Source: Cloeon dipterum
Lineage: Eukaryota; Arthropoda; Insecta; Ephemeroptera; Baetidae
Assembly (NCBI RefSeq): GCF_949628265.1
Contig: NC_088786.1
Span: 13,640,001 to 13,704,000, forward strand
Direction of reading: 5' to 3'
Length of the DNA stretch: 64,000 nucleotides
Shown piece by piece: positions 45,651 to 57,545 of this stretch (position 1 is its first letter; every line of letters starts with the position of its first letter). The notes under the pieces were generated by a model that saw nothing but the letters and a program-made list of their open reading frames with translations, searched no databases and was not told the origin of the DNA. A program made the translations under genes and the position numbers.

Positions 45651-47071
45651 AATAGGGCTGCAGTTGACAGCCGAAAATAATTGGCATAAATAAAACGACG
45701 AATTTAATGTAAAGAGGAGTGTCCGAATTTTTCTCCTATATATTTAATAGCAATCACAAATTAATTCCAGTTGGTTACGGTCTATCTACAATTTTTCCCT
45801 GGTCTACACTTTTCCAACAACTAACCATGTGAAATAATTTTTACAACTTTTATTTGTCGCTCCCCTTGGAAAGTGTTTTTATCCGTGCACCACAAAACGG
45901 AATTTTGATTGGCCCCTTTCAACAACTCAGGTGCAATATAAATGTCTGTAGTATTGCTTGCGATGAATGAAATGAAAGAATTCCATTCTATAAACCCTCA
46001 CCGTTTACAAAACTGCCGTGCAATTTTTTATTGCCTCACAGCATATAGGGAAAGGAATTCAATTATGTCGAATCTGACCAAAATTTATCCAACGAGAAAA
46101 ATGCCCTTCTTTATGCGTTATTCTCCGTCTCAATGCCGGCTCACAAGCAGGGAGAGCGCGACGAGTGCGCAGCGCGATCACCATCGATTTCCTCCCGCGC
46201 GCCTTCAAGCACCCACGATAGCTTTATTGTTAACGCTGCATTTTTCCATTGTGCACGACACTCTATCAAAAAATACCTTTTCGATGAGCCTAGCCAGGAG
46301 ATGCTTGCAAGGTGCATTTTCTCACAATCAAAATCGAACTCACAGCACGGCCTTTTGCATAGTACAGTAAGCATTACGCTGCTGAATGAACCCTCTGGAT
46401 GGGGGAACATTTCTATTGCGCTCGAAATGAGTGCTTCTTGGAAAACGACAAGACGAATTTCGCCTTTGTGTACAAGGTTTGTTCTTTATTTTCATCCCTG
46501 TGTCTAGCATCATCATCTGCAGCCATAGTTCGGCAGCTTCTTTGATTCTTCTAGCCAATTCTCGAGCAATAATTTAAAAAGAGAAAAAAGTAATGAGCAT
46601 TATGACTATATTTCCTATATATAAACAAATTGTTTTACCCTGAAAGCGGTTAGTTTAATTACCTGAGTAAAAAAGCATACAAAAATATTATTTTGCAAAC
46701 AAAAACAACATAGTTATTAATCTTAGATTAACTATCATCAAATACACACAAAATTAAGATAAGGGTGAAATAACATGGAGCTACTATCTTAAGCACTCTC
46801 ATATGTCCTTTAAATCAATCCTTTTTTAAACTGCAATGTATTTCTCCTACTTGTCTTTGACTAGGACTGTGTTTGAGCGCACAACTTAATTTATATGTAT
46901 TTATGTTATTATGAACCTCTACAGTGTATCATCATTCCAGAATCAGATTCCAGTAATTTTTGCGAAAAGTTTTTGTTTGAAATTTGAAGAGATCTTTTAT
47001 TTAGAAAAAAATTTATTTCCGGAGGCAAGTGGCCCTAGAGTGGGCTGGTTCCCTGTGCGGCCTGGTGCGCG
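45651..47071. other. Intergenic, no gene recognised
   Basis: A GC-richer patch lies near 46100-46480. Overlapping open frames of 72-142 codons on both strands show no familiar motif and no supporting splice structure. Confidence 0.4.
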
Positions 47072-47176
47072 CCCATGTTATCCGCTCGCGGTGTTATTGG
47101 AACCCGGGTTTCAGCATTCGTGCTAGTGCAGTGCGCGTCCTTCCCGGTCCTCGGACAGGGATAAAAAGAGCAAAAA
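47072..47176 (+). repeat. Dispersed A-tailed repeat, copy C
   Basis: The longest copy of the family. It starts in CCCATGTTATCCGCTCGCGG, continues through AACCCGGGTTTCAGCATTCG and CTTCCCGGTCCTCGGACAGG, and ends in GATAAAAAGAGCAAAAAA. The shared A-rich end and fixed orientation suggest a SINE-like retroelement. Confidence 0.78.
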
Positions 47177-47950
47177 ATATACAGCATTTTATTATCTAAG
47201 AGTCAACAGAATATTTCATTGAATCTTTAATTGTAAAATCCTTTTGTTTGACAATGAAGAATAATGTGTGATTTGCGTCCTATATCTGCTGAGAACATCT
47301 TGCAAGCTCAGCGATTTCCTGCTTAAATGACTGCACGTTCTGAAAAGAAATTGCTCGCTGAGTGCGCGTTCTGCAAATTTAAAGCGTACTTGTCATGTCT
47401 GCATTTTGACCAGCCAGTCAGTCAGAGTTTTAATTGCTGAGATAAAAGCGCGGCTCGGAAAATCGCGACTACGTTTGCATGCATAAAGCGTTCCCCGAGT
47501 GCGAGCGGAGCAAAATAAAAAGATAAAAGTAATAGCACTTGGCGAGAGAGCACTCTCCACCCACGTGCACACAAATCCACAGCGGAAATTCACAGAAATG
47601 TGAGTTTTAATTCATACGTTGAAATATGCATATATGTATACACATGTACACTCTGCATACGACTGCGAAATTCCGGCAGCATAAACAGAAATAAAGTCGT
47701 TGGCAGAAGCAGATCTGATACAATATTTGATGGAGTTTTTCCAAATAATATATAGCAACTATTTTTTCGAATTATAAGTAATTTATTAAAGAATGAAAAA
47801 TTACTATTAGTTCTTGATTACGGATCTACCTGAGATGTTTTCAAAGTACTCCAAATTTTTCTTAAGCTTAAGGCAATTCAAAATAAATTCAAATCTTTTA
47901 TAGCATACTTGTTTATTCTTGCAAAAAGTATAGCGAATCGGAAAACGTTC
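47177..47950. other. Intergenic, no gene recognised
   Basis: AT-rich, with a GC-richer patch around 47380-47600. Nothing coding was recognised. Confidence 0.4.
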
Positions 47951-48151
47951 TCAGTCCTCCCAAATCCGAATGAAGCTGTGCTGGCTCATGAGAAAAGCGT
48001 TCTTCGCCTTCAAAAGGTCACTCAGCTGATCGCACACGATCCTTTCTAGCACCTTGTCAACGAGCGACGTGATGCTGATTGGTCGATAATTTCTCACTTT
48101 TTCTTTCGGCTCGTCTATGTGTATCGGCTGCTGCTGTTTTCCAGTCCGCAC
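47951..48151 (-). mobile_element. Non-LTR retrotransposon reverse-transcriptase fragment
   Basis: The - strand encodes NYRPISITSLVDKVLERIV followed by CDQLSDLL and SQHSF. This is the N-terminal reverse-transcriptase motif of Jockey/CR1/RTE-type LINEs (NYRPISLTS...K..E...QHGFR). Only about 65 residues survive, and the frame ends without the catalytic YADD region. It is a dead fragment. Confidence 0.85.
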
Positions 48152-49361
48152 CGTGGTCTCTTAAAAATTATGAATTTTATATTTGGAGTAGTTTCGTCAA
48201 GAAGGTTTATGTCGTAAGTTGTTTTCTCTCAATTTGGACAAGGTTTCCGTCTTAAAACAAAATTTTTATGCAGAGTAAATTAAAAATTAACATATTTATT
48301 TATAAGCGCATTTCCTTAAGTCAGTGATTCTGCAACTTCTTATCGCATCCGGAACACCAAAAGGGCGAAACTGCTAATGGCTGCTTTTAGCGTTGAAGCA
48401 CCTGATCGAGCGTATCTATCCATAATTAAAACGCATTCGGATGTTATCTCGCCTTAAATTAATTTAAACAATTGAGCAGATGATGTAGTTTTCCTGACAA
48501 AAGTTAAATAAATATTAAATTTGATAGTTGCTCGAAATTTAACTTTGTGCAGAGCTAATAATCCACCGTGAGATGTTCGTGTGAAACATCGAATGTATAA
48601 TCCGCTTGCTGCGGAACATTCTGTCGGGCGAGAAGGAGAGAAAAGCTAGCTATTTCTATGCGAGAGAGCGCGCAGAGCGAACCGCAAATTCAAGTCAAAC
48701 CCCTCGTTTTGAGGGTTGACGTGGCATAAAGGGTCGATGAGTGGTGCTCGGACCATCAAGAGTGCGAGGAGAGCTCGCTCGGCGGCTGCAGAGAGTGTGT
48801 TTGCACCAGCAGACTTATTCCTCGACTTTGCCTGCTTGCGCTTGTGTGCGTGCACGACACGGCTTTGCATGCATGTATTCATACACATGCAGCGTAGACT
48901 TATTCCGTCCTCTGAGTACACATTCAAATTAAGAAGAGCGCACAAGAGAAGACTCTGACTCACCGCGAGTGAAACCGAATGAATGAGTCGAGCAGGGAGT
49001 GAAAAGGAAACGAGAGAGCGAGCGATGAAAAGCAATCAAACCGCAATTTGCGTGCGCCTTTTTAATTCCTTTCTTCGTGAAGACAATTAACGACAGTTAA
49101 AGTTACTTCACCAAAGTGTTTCGTACTCAACTGCACTTGTGATTACTCTTATAGAAACAGTATTAGATTCATTAAGGATATTAAAAGGCTTCTTAAATGA
49201 CATATTTTGAAGTAATACATAGGTGTGAGAAAGAGAATATTTTTAACTCTATCAAGATCATTAAAAAAATCAGTTTCAACAAACTAACTAATTAATTTTT
49301 ATTTCATTCTTTTGTTTACACACACAGCTTTATATAGAATCTTGTTTTAACTGTATACATA
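48152..49361. other. Intergenic with GC-rich island at 48600-49060
   Basis: No gene was recognised. The GC-richer part is open in several frames on both strands without known motifs; it could be regulatory. Confidence 0.4.
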
Positions 49362-49518
49362 CACTGCAAATCAGGGGTGAGAAAATCTCACCCCGCCGCA
49401 TGTCACTGCTGCGCTGTGCGAAAGACTCACCTTTGACACCCCAGGTATAGTGACATACGGCGGGGTGAGATTTTCTCACTGCAGCGCAGTGACATTTTCT
49501 CACCCCTGACTTGCTGTG
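49362..49518. mobile_element. Foldback MITE flanked by TA
   Basis: A 157 bp element has terminal inverted repeats of at least 25 bp. The left end is CACTGCAAATCAGGGGTGAG and the right end read in reverse is CACAGCAAGTCAGGGGTGAG; both then continue AAAAT. TA dinucleotides flank it (49360-49361 and 49519-49520), the target duplication of Tc1/mariner-type transposons. Further inverted segments inside (GGGGTGAGA/TCTCACCCC and a CCGCCGCATGTCACT arm) let almost the whole element fold into a hairpin. There is no coding capacity. It is a non-autonomous element, probably mobilised by a mariner-like transposase. Confidence 0.85.
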
Positions 49519-52067
49519 TATATATAGATAACACACGCCACTAAGATCATTTAAATTTTTGCTTAAAAAGCACAATTTCATCAGCATACTTTATACATTT
49601 AACACCTTGGGAAATGCACTGACTGAGGACAATATTGAAATCGGAATATAAGGATACAAAATCGATTTTCAATTGATTTTACTAATACTCAACTGCGGTT
49701 CCATTTAATAAAATATTATTTTAATCTCTCCTTGTGAATCAGGAAACTCGCCCAGGTATCGAACACTGCGCAAAGCTAAAAATGCGAAAAGAAATGACCG
49801 TCACAGTTCATCAACGCAATTAGTGGGGCACTATTTTTTCTCCCTCTACTTTCGGGTCTATAATTGCAGCACTCTTCATCGTGCGTTCATAGAATTCAGA
49901 TTACTCTCCGGCACACTCCTACTCAAAATTCGGGATGAGGGGGCGAAAAGCGGGCTGCGTATTGCCAGCCTCCCTCGACGAGCGAACGAACGCTTGAATA
50001 AATACGCAAATAATGCGCGTCGACAGAGAGTCATGATTCGAAAATTAATCCGAGCGCGCACGCTTTACTCCGCACAAAGGTGCAGGAAATAAAATAACAA
50101 TAAAGCAGTCAGCTCGGCGCAGAGCAAGAGAGAACACGGGAACAAAAGTCGAATTTAATTGCTTGTTTGCTCCCCTGTCTTTTGTTCGCGTGCGTTTTAA
50201 TTGCTTTAAAAATGCCTAAGCGCCCGAGGCACGCACTTTTAATTTGAAAAAGGAGGGAAATAAAACTACACATATTTTAGCTGTAATCCAAATGGATGAT
50301 TTGCTAGACATCCCTAAAACACATTTTATTTTACATTGAGATAAATTGCGGAACTTATAAATTATTCGTTCGTTATAATTGTGTCAATTAATAAGCCAGG
50401 AGAATATCAAAATAAATAAAATGTTTTGCTTGTTTTATTTAATTTTGCATTATTTTTATTATCGCTGTAAAATAATTGGTTTTAAGTCATCTTCTATAAC
50501 GGTGCGGGAGCTTCAAAATTGACTACATTATGAAACCACGAATTTTGGAATCTGTTTCGTTTGGATTTGTAGCGGTACAACAGTGAACTGATTCAAAAAT
50601 AGAAATCTGATCTAAACTCCAGATTGACTTTACAGCTTGGCAACTTCAGCGTCTCGTCAAATAGTTTCACTCGAGGAAACTTGGATTAATACAAGAGCTT
50701 AATTCGGTCCTCGGCGCAGAGGCTATTGTTCAACGGTTATACCCCTTTCCATTTGGCATTTCATAGGCGCAGATAGAGACTTGAAGAGGAGATAGAGAGA
50801 GAGAGAAACCTCTCGAGTGCCAGCAGCACTCTAAATGGAAGTCTGTTTGGCAATGAACGTGAGGAATAATTATTTAGTCCGCTCGTCTGCGTGCGTATAC
50901 GGTTGGTGGTCCTGCTCAGTCAATATTGACTTTGGTGACTTGCAGCTCGCCTATAAATGCGCCGTGTTAGACTTGTGTATTCCATTGTGTAGTCAGACTC
51001 TCCTATCGGTTCTGCCCATAATAAATACACACAACACACACACACACACACACTATTAAAATCCCTCCTTGGCAGCACCCACTCGCCCTGGCAATAGACT
51101 GCTGTTGCGATGAGATCAGCAGCCGATTATTTCACCATTCGCGTTAGTTTGTTTGCTCAGTCGATGCCGCTCGCTAGCAAATTGCTTTCCAATTTTAACT
51201 GACAACACTCACGTATGTACGCCATCCTACAAATAAATGGTGCAGATAAATTATGTTAGGTTAAAAAATTACACAATAATGTTATAGCAGAACATTGATT
51301 TCTCAATATTCGAAAATATTGAAAAACAATATTGAATATGGGTTTAAATTTTATCCATTTAATTTATTAAATTTTAATTCACAAAATTCAAATTGATATA
51401 TTTTATGATAAAATACATATTTCCTTAAACCTAAATATTAATGTTGCGAAAATTTTGCTAATAATATGGTTTTTTGTAGCCAAGGAGTTTTCATTGGCGC
51501 AATAAACAATCATGATTAAACATTAAACCCTGTAAACTTTTCAGTCAGAGCGCATTTCTGACGTGCCATAAATATATACCCTCCCTAAAGACTACGCTTC
51601 CATAGTACGAAATCTTGGACAGTTAAAAACTTTGTGTAAGGGGTTGTTGAGTAATAGCGAGTATGGGGAAATTTGAAACAGCTCTTATGCTGCTCTCTGC
51701 TCTTTCCCAAACGAACTATTCACTGCTGAGAAGAGAACAAGCAATGCCACCTGCCCTAACCTGCCCGACATAGCGCCTATAGGTACGCGCAAGCTTAAAA
51801 AATAACTTTTTTTTTGTGGGTGACTTTATTGACTTGGAATCTTGAAATCCATAAATCGGCAATATATGTTTCGTTCACTCCCCTTAACAAGACTTTATTT
51901 TTTCTTAAGCTTAAGTTCGTATTGATTACTCTGTTTTTAGCTAGGGTGTATATTCCATGGCAGGTAATTATTAAAAAAATCACTTATCTGTTTTCATATA
52001 ATTGTTTAATATAGACATAAAACATAATTTTAAAGATTAAACAAGTTTTCAAAAAGTGAAATAGTTT
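49519..52067. other. Intergenic with GC-rich patches
   Basis: No gene was recognised. GC-richer patches lie near 49850-50200 and 50700-51200, with a CA run at 51026-51054. TTTATT at 51894-51899 and 51825-51830 are possible reverse-strand poly(A) signals for the BTB gene that ends at 52068. Confidence 0.4.
51026..51054 (+). repeat. (CA)n microsatellite
   Basis: This is a short CA run with one interruption. Confidence 0.9.
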
Positions 52068-54398
52068 TCAAAGAGCTGTGTAATTAAGTCCATCCAAACG
52101 AGTCTCAGCATGACAAGAAAGAAAATTTTCTAGAGCAATCACACAATTCACATCAGCATTGTTACCACTATAAGTTAAACGATATGGAAGTTGCTTGAGT
52201 GGATGCAATTTTTTTGGTTGCAGTGAAGGCGTTGTACTCTTCTTATTAAAGTTGCATGTAAAAGAAATTTCCAACAATTGATTTGCGTCTATTTGCAAAG
52301 GTTTAATAAATTTGATGTTGGCTTCACACTCTGATGACTTTAAAATAACAAAGTTCCATCCTTTGACCCACGTTGTTTGTGACGTTGTAGCAAAGGAGTT
52401 TTGATTAGCGCAGTAAACTTTCTGCGTGATTTGCACTATTTGCCGAACTTGGTTCTGGATCAAACTGAAATCAAATAAGGTTAAAGTATATTATTAAAAT
52501 AATAATATGTATTTGTAATATTTAAGACAAAATCAATCTAAATAAAACCAAAACTAAGGAGTGAAAAAATAAATTACCAGTCAGATTTGTGCTTTTTGCG
52601 GATTTCACAATCGCACGAAAAATTGCTCTCCAGAGCAAACTGCAAACCAGTGATTTTAATGGCAGCGATGGAACTGAAAAGATACTCGACGGTGTCATTG
52701 GGAAGGGTGGAACAAGGTCTTCGCGAATTTTTCCACTCAAAGCTGATTATCCCGGATTTCGGAACTCTCTTTTCTTGGATAGGGCAATATTTAGGCAGTT
52801 TGAAAATGTCTTTCCATGGTCCATCGGTGCTGTTGTTGGTAACTTTCCATTCAAGCGCCTCTCGCGCTTGTGTGCTAATTGTTTTGCCAAATGAAATCAA
52901 GTATTTCAAATGGTCTTTATTCTCTAGGGACAGCAGCCGCAGGTGGGGCAAAGAAGCCGAAAGCCAAGTCCTGAGGAGAAAACAACTATTATAATAAAGC
53001 CAAACTTTGAATACCTATGTATATATAAATTTAATGATATATATTCACAGAGAGATATTTTCATTGATATTTTTGAGCCCTGAAATAAATCTCCATGCCG
53101 AAATAAAAATTAAAGTAAAAGTTTTTGATTATTATTGATTATTATTATTATGGAACATTTCTTAAAGCCAGACACCTTTTCTGCAAAGGATTAACTTTAC
53201 TTCTCTTTAACTCTGCTCGCGGATTTGATTGAGTATGGTCGCCATGGACGGCTGAAAGTAAATTTTAATTTGAAGAGAAAAAATACTGGTAGCTCGTTTT
53301 TTACTGCAAAGCAAATAAATAACCACGGCATTAATTTTGTTCAGAAGGTTAAACAACTGCAGAGAGCAGGCCTGCAGCGGACCCAAACAGCCGTTAGTTG
53401 TCGGTTGGAGAGCATTTATTTTTCCGCTCAAAATGTTAAAAAGCTGTTAATTCTGAGCAAATCCGCGCAAATCTGACAACGAGTAATTTAATTTATAAAA
53501 GTTCTTATTTAAAAAAACAGGACTCCTTGGAAGAATTTCAAAAAGAATTACGCAGTCTTTTAAAAATGAATTCTCACTTGTCAAAGTAGTTGTGTCTGCT
53601 TAGATTCAAGGTAGCCTTGATTAGATCTACTTCTTCTGTAACTGTCATATGTGAAAGCTGCAAAAAATATAGCCAACTCTCCATGGAGATTTTTTTGCGT
53701 TTGGTCTCCTGAATGCACTGATGTGTTCTCTCAATTAAAGTCTGCCAGATAAAAAAGGATTATTTCAAATTTCCATTATTCATCATAATTTTTAGTATAC
53801 TAACCTTATTACAGACATCGACTATTGTAGGGTAAACGTTGAGTTCGTTTAGCACTGACCAAACATTGCCAGCTCGTATTCTGATTCGGAGCAAGTTTTT
53901 AACCTTCTTAAGGAGGTTATCCATTATGAAGTAATCAGCAGCCACGGCCATGTCAATCAATTGATCAATGGATACCTTTCTTGCCACAAATTTGTCTGGG
54001 TCGTTTGAGTATCTGTAATAAAGCATCATGCTAAGCTAATTTTTTGGTAGCAATAAAACGTTAAAATGCATTTTTTTGTCTTTTAATAAATCTTAGGGTA
54101 ACGTTTTTGGAATAAAAAAATGCTAGGCTACGGCTGTTGAAAATGTTCTTCATGGCTTACCTGCACAATGCATCGAATATTTCTGGATCAACATGGGTTA
54201 TTCTGATGTCTCCAGTTCTTTGCAAAGCGAGGCAGCCTTTGAAAAAATCACCCTCGAGCTGCAATTTCATGGTGTCCACATTCTTAAACTGTAAATAAAC
54301 ACTTCATTCAGCATTAAAATAAACAAATGAAATATTCCTCTCACCAAGTGTGTTGCACCAATAGGGCCAACAGTGAAATTACGCCTGGTCGCATTCAT
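52068..54398 (-). CDS. BTB-BACK domain protein (BTBD3/6-like, divergent)
   Basis: Seven - strand exons (54398-54345, 54288-54161, 54012-53805, 53741-53578, 53251-53201, 52970-52578 and 52464-52068) join in frame to 464 aa. Residues about 6-85 look like a BTB domain of the BTBD3/6 type: FTVGPIGATHLFK, ITHVDPEIFDALCRY, then SIDQLIDMAVAADYFIMDNL and KKVKNLLR. Residues about 100-230 fit a BACK domain (NVWSVLNELNVYPTIVDVCN, then HMTVTEEVDLIKATLNL, LRLLSLENKDHL). BTBD3/6 relatives end in a PHR beta-sandwich; the C-terminal 230 residues here do not show one clearly. BTB-BACK proteins usually dimerise and serve as cullin-3 adaptors; that role is inferred. The usual VHK before the BTB core is replaced by FKN, so cullin binding may have changed. 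The ATG at 54398 is a guess: the frame stays open to an acceptor near 54421, so an upstream exon may exist. Confidence 0.75.
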
Positions 54399-54420
54399 TT
54401 TTATGCTCAGCAATTCAAAC

Positions 54421-55627
54421 CTTAAAAATGAAATTAAAATTAAATTTGATGTTTGTTTATACTGCCGCAAAAATAATTAAAAACATATTTTCCGCTCTAA
54501 TTAAACAAGCTAAGCTCTTTGAGTATTTTACGTTTTAAAAATCCTCTAAATTAGCAAAGACATGACAACTGGCTATGTCCCAAAATGCATCAATTTATTT
54601 ATCAAGAATATTGGTGATGCAAGAAAACATAGTCCGCGTGGGCAAAGTAGCAATCGCACACGCACCGCATCTGCGGGCCGAGCACGTCGGTTTCGGAACA
54701 GCCGCGCTAGACATTTGTCAGCGACGCGGGGCAGGGGCCGCCGAATGGGTGAAATCGGCTCTGCCGGCGCGCCTTCTCTCTATCACGAGGTCGGAGCCTG
54801 TTCTTCTAGCCATGGTAGACTTTAAAGGGTGCAGGGTGGACAAGAATGAAGGGAAAATGCCCGGTTACTATATCATACCAGTTATTGTTGATAGCGGCGA
54901 CAGTACAGCGTGGCTACCTAGAGGGACGAGCGGGGGAGCGAGAAAGTTACCCTCTTGCTCGCTTGCCGTCAGGAGAGCGAATGTGTGAGTGCGAGCAGGT
55001 TGTGCTCGCGAGAGGGTGGCTCTTGCGTTGCCTTTATTGATACCTGAGTTTCTCCCTCCGCTCATCTCCCCTGTGTGCGCCCCGAAAGTTCACGTCAATA
55101 CATATCGGTGCGCAGCAATTATTAATGCGATCGTAATATCGTCAGGTAAAACCTGACATCTCACCGGGGTTTAGTTTTTTTCTTTTTTCTTTTTTAACTT
55201 TAATTCTAACATTTGATTTATTTCCCGTTTTTACATTTTTCCGGACATAGTTGTGTAGTCATGTGTTAGTGTTGTTTGTGTGTCCCAATTACTTAAGTTC
55301 AATCGAATTATTCTTTCAAGTTCTAATTAAGTATGTGTAAGTGTGTGTGCGGTATGAGTATACATAATATTTATGTGTCTTCTAAAAGGTGTCTTATGTG
55401 TCTAACTTTCACTTTCGGAGATTCATAGTAAAAAGTTAATTGTAATGTAATTAAATGGTACAAAACCTTCTTGTGTGGGGGTTGACCTTGTATTGCTGTT
55501 GCACCTCTACGTGTTGCATATAAAAGGTTTTATAAAAAAGAAATATGTGAGGGCATTGCCGAAAAGACTCTTTTAAGAAAAAGGAAGAGTAGGAGCGTGA
55601 TAGATTTTCTTGGTAAAACATACCCCG
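54421..55627. other. Intergenic; GC-rich island at 54620-55100
   Basis: This lies upstream of the BTB gene. The island carries a 137-codon + frame (54575-54988) and overlapping frames on both strands that I do not recognise. It may be the BTB promoter or an unassigned exon; I favour promoter-like GC-rich DNA. Confidence 0.35.
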
Positions 55628-56946
55628 AATAGAGCGTATTCAAGAACAGATTTTCCCATCTTGTCTTTCCAGTTCCGATTAAAAGTTATTCCGGTTGTTT
55701 CCGGTTCTTGTTTCACCTACTAGGAGAAGATCTTGTCCGGTCCGGTTCCGGTTGAAATAATTCCGGTTCCGTTTGAAAAACCGGAAAAGTACCGGATTCC
55801 AGTTTTCGTTTTCGGTCTTCGGATCGGAGTTCGTTCAAACCCGCATATTTTCCTCAATTTTGCGTATGTTACGCATATTTTCAGGAATACGTATATTTTG
55901 TATGGATAATTTTAGTTTGTGAATGAAGGTTCATCTTTTTTTCTCGTTTAGTTTATAAAGGAGAATTAGATAACTAAGCAATTACGCATCAACAGATATA
56001 GAATTCCAATAAGTTTTAAAACAAGAGTAAAAGTTTGAAATAACAAAAATATAAAAATTAAGCTATTTTTTATATACAGTATGATTTGGAAAATTAGAAA
56101 AGGTATTCAAAAGAGGTCCCATTACAAGTCTGAACTTTGCAGAAAATTTCATAGAGACTGGTTTATATTTCAATGATTCCACTTCAACTGAAAAAAAAGA
56201 AATTTTCCCTAAGTCGCTATTTTTACAACTCGAAAACTCGAGTTCTGACTATCAGAATTGTAAAAACTACTCACCGCTGGACTCTTTTAGACCCACCCTA
56301 ACCATCAGCTGATGGGTTTAGAGGCACTTACCCATCACCCCTTAGTTGCTAGGCTTCATCCCCCTCGAAAAGAGTAAAACATTTTAAAAATCTTGAATTT
56401 TGAATTGATTTGCATTTAATTTTAAAATATTTTTCTTTTTTTAGTTTGAAAGAAGGGATGGGGGGTTATTTAGATTGAATTTTGGATAGTTTAAATTATT
56501 TTTAATCCCGCAGAGGTTACATGGTAAAATTTTTAATATCAAAATTGGAGCAATAATGGGGTTGAAAGAGGATGTGAATAAGCACACCCCCTTAACACTT
56601 GGCCATTTAGTGGAGGCCAAGACGAGTCTAATGGTGGGTAGTTGTTGCAATTCTGATGGTTCGAACAAAAAAAAATTTCATGTGTTTTTTAAAAATTTAA
56701 AGTGGAATTTCACGAAAATTAAAAGTAACACCACTCTGATAATAAAGAAATTTTTAGCCTTCTTTTTTGCTTCGACCCAAAATTATTTTTATTATTAAAA
56801 ACTGAAAAACCGGAATTTGTTTTGATAAATAGAAATCTTGTCCGGTCCTGTTCCGGATAAAATATTTCCGGTTCCGTGTGAAAAATCGGAACAGAACAAG
56901 TTTCCAGTTTCCGGTTTCGGTTTCTTGTCTTGGTATACGCTCTATT
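55628..56946. mobile_element. Non-autonomous TIR element rich in CCGGT motifs
   Basis: A 1.3 kb segment begins AATAGAGCGTAT (55628) and ends in its reverse complement ATACGCTCTATT (56946), with weaker matching further in. Next to both ends sit direct copies of a block containing TCTTGTCCGGTCC, then TTCCGG, TTCCGGTTCCG and TGAAAAA (about 55731-55800 and 56836-56910). Many extra CCGGT/ACCGG motifs surround them. Subterminal motif clusters of this kind are typical transposase binding arrays. The middle is AT-rich with no recognisable transposase. I call it a deleted DNA transposon; the superfamily is unknown. Confidence 0.6.
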
Positions 56947-57353
56947 TGATAGGCATTGTGGGTGGAATCCTTTTTCCCAATAGCTATGAAAAATATAATG
57001 TCCACTTTAAACATTCTTCTCCTGTTAGCAGAAGAGAACTGCGACCTTAACTAATCAATCACTGTCATTTTGAGTAGCGTACAAAATCTTTCCCGCTAGC
57101 AAAATCCCTGTGTGAAAGGAGGAGCGTGATTCCCCATCCATCATTCAAGCATTCAATTGTGTTATTTGGCTATTATGTCGGTGCAACCAGCAAAACTTAT
57201 ATTTGGCTGGTGACAAATAAATTTATTTAGCACATTCACAATAATTTAAAGTTAAAAATTAATATCTGCATTTTTCGAACATATAGAACATAACAACGTG
57301 CCTTTATTTATTGCTCAATATTACTCTCTATTAAAATATCTACAAGTGGCTAT
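56947..57353. other. Intergenic, no gene recognised
   Basis: AT-rich sequence between the CCGGT element and the GC-rich hairpin block. Nothing supported. Confidence 0.4.
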
Positions 57354-57545
57354 AGCGCCCCTTGGCGCTGCGCGCGCCGATGGGCCGATTCGCTGCCCGC
57401 CGTACGGGTCTCCGGCCCTTCCGGCTCTGCTCGGGCGTAGGACCGTCGGTCCTTGCGCCCGCCTCGCGCCCTGCGGGCGACTGACCACGATCGCGCATCA
57501 CGCGTCGTCCCCAGAGGTCAGGTGGCGTGACCTAGCGAGGGTTAA
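57354..57545 (+). repeat. GC-rich block of consecutive small hairpins
   Basis: About 190 bp of very GC-rich DNA sits abruptly in AT-rich surroundings. It is a string of short palindromes: AGCGCC/GGCGCT (57354-57369), CCGTACGG (57400-57407), CCGG/CCGG (57412-57424), GGACC/GGTCC (57440-57452) and CGCCC/GGGCG (57467-57479). I do not recognise the family. A structured RNA, a SINE head or a hairpin-rich repeat unit are the options. A bacterial-type insert is less likely because it grades into ordinary flanks. Confidence 0.5.

Noticed and set aside
52587..52994. 135-codon + strand open frame
   Set aside because: It is antisense to BTB gene exon 6, whose - strand product is supported by splicing and the domain match.
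54575..54988. 137-codon + strand open frame upstream of the BTB gene
   Set aside because: It is unlike any protein family I know and lies in a GC-rich island open in several frames; it is kept only as a note within the intergenic entry.
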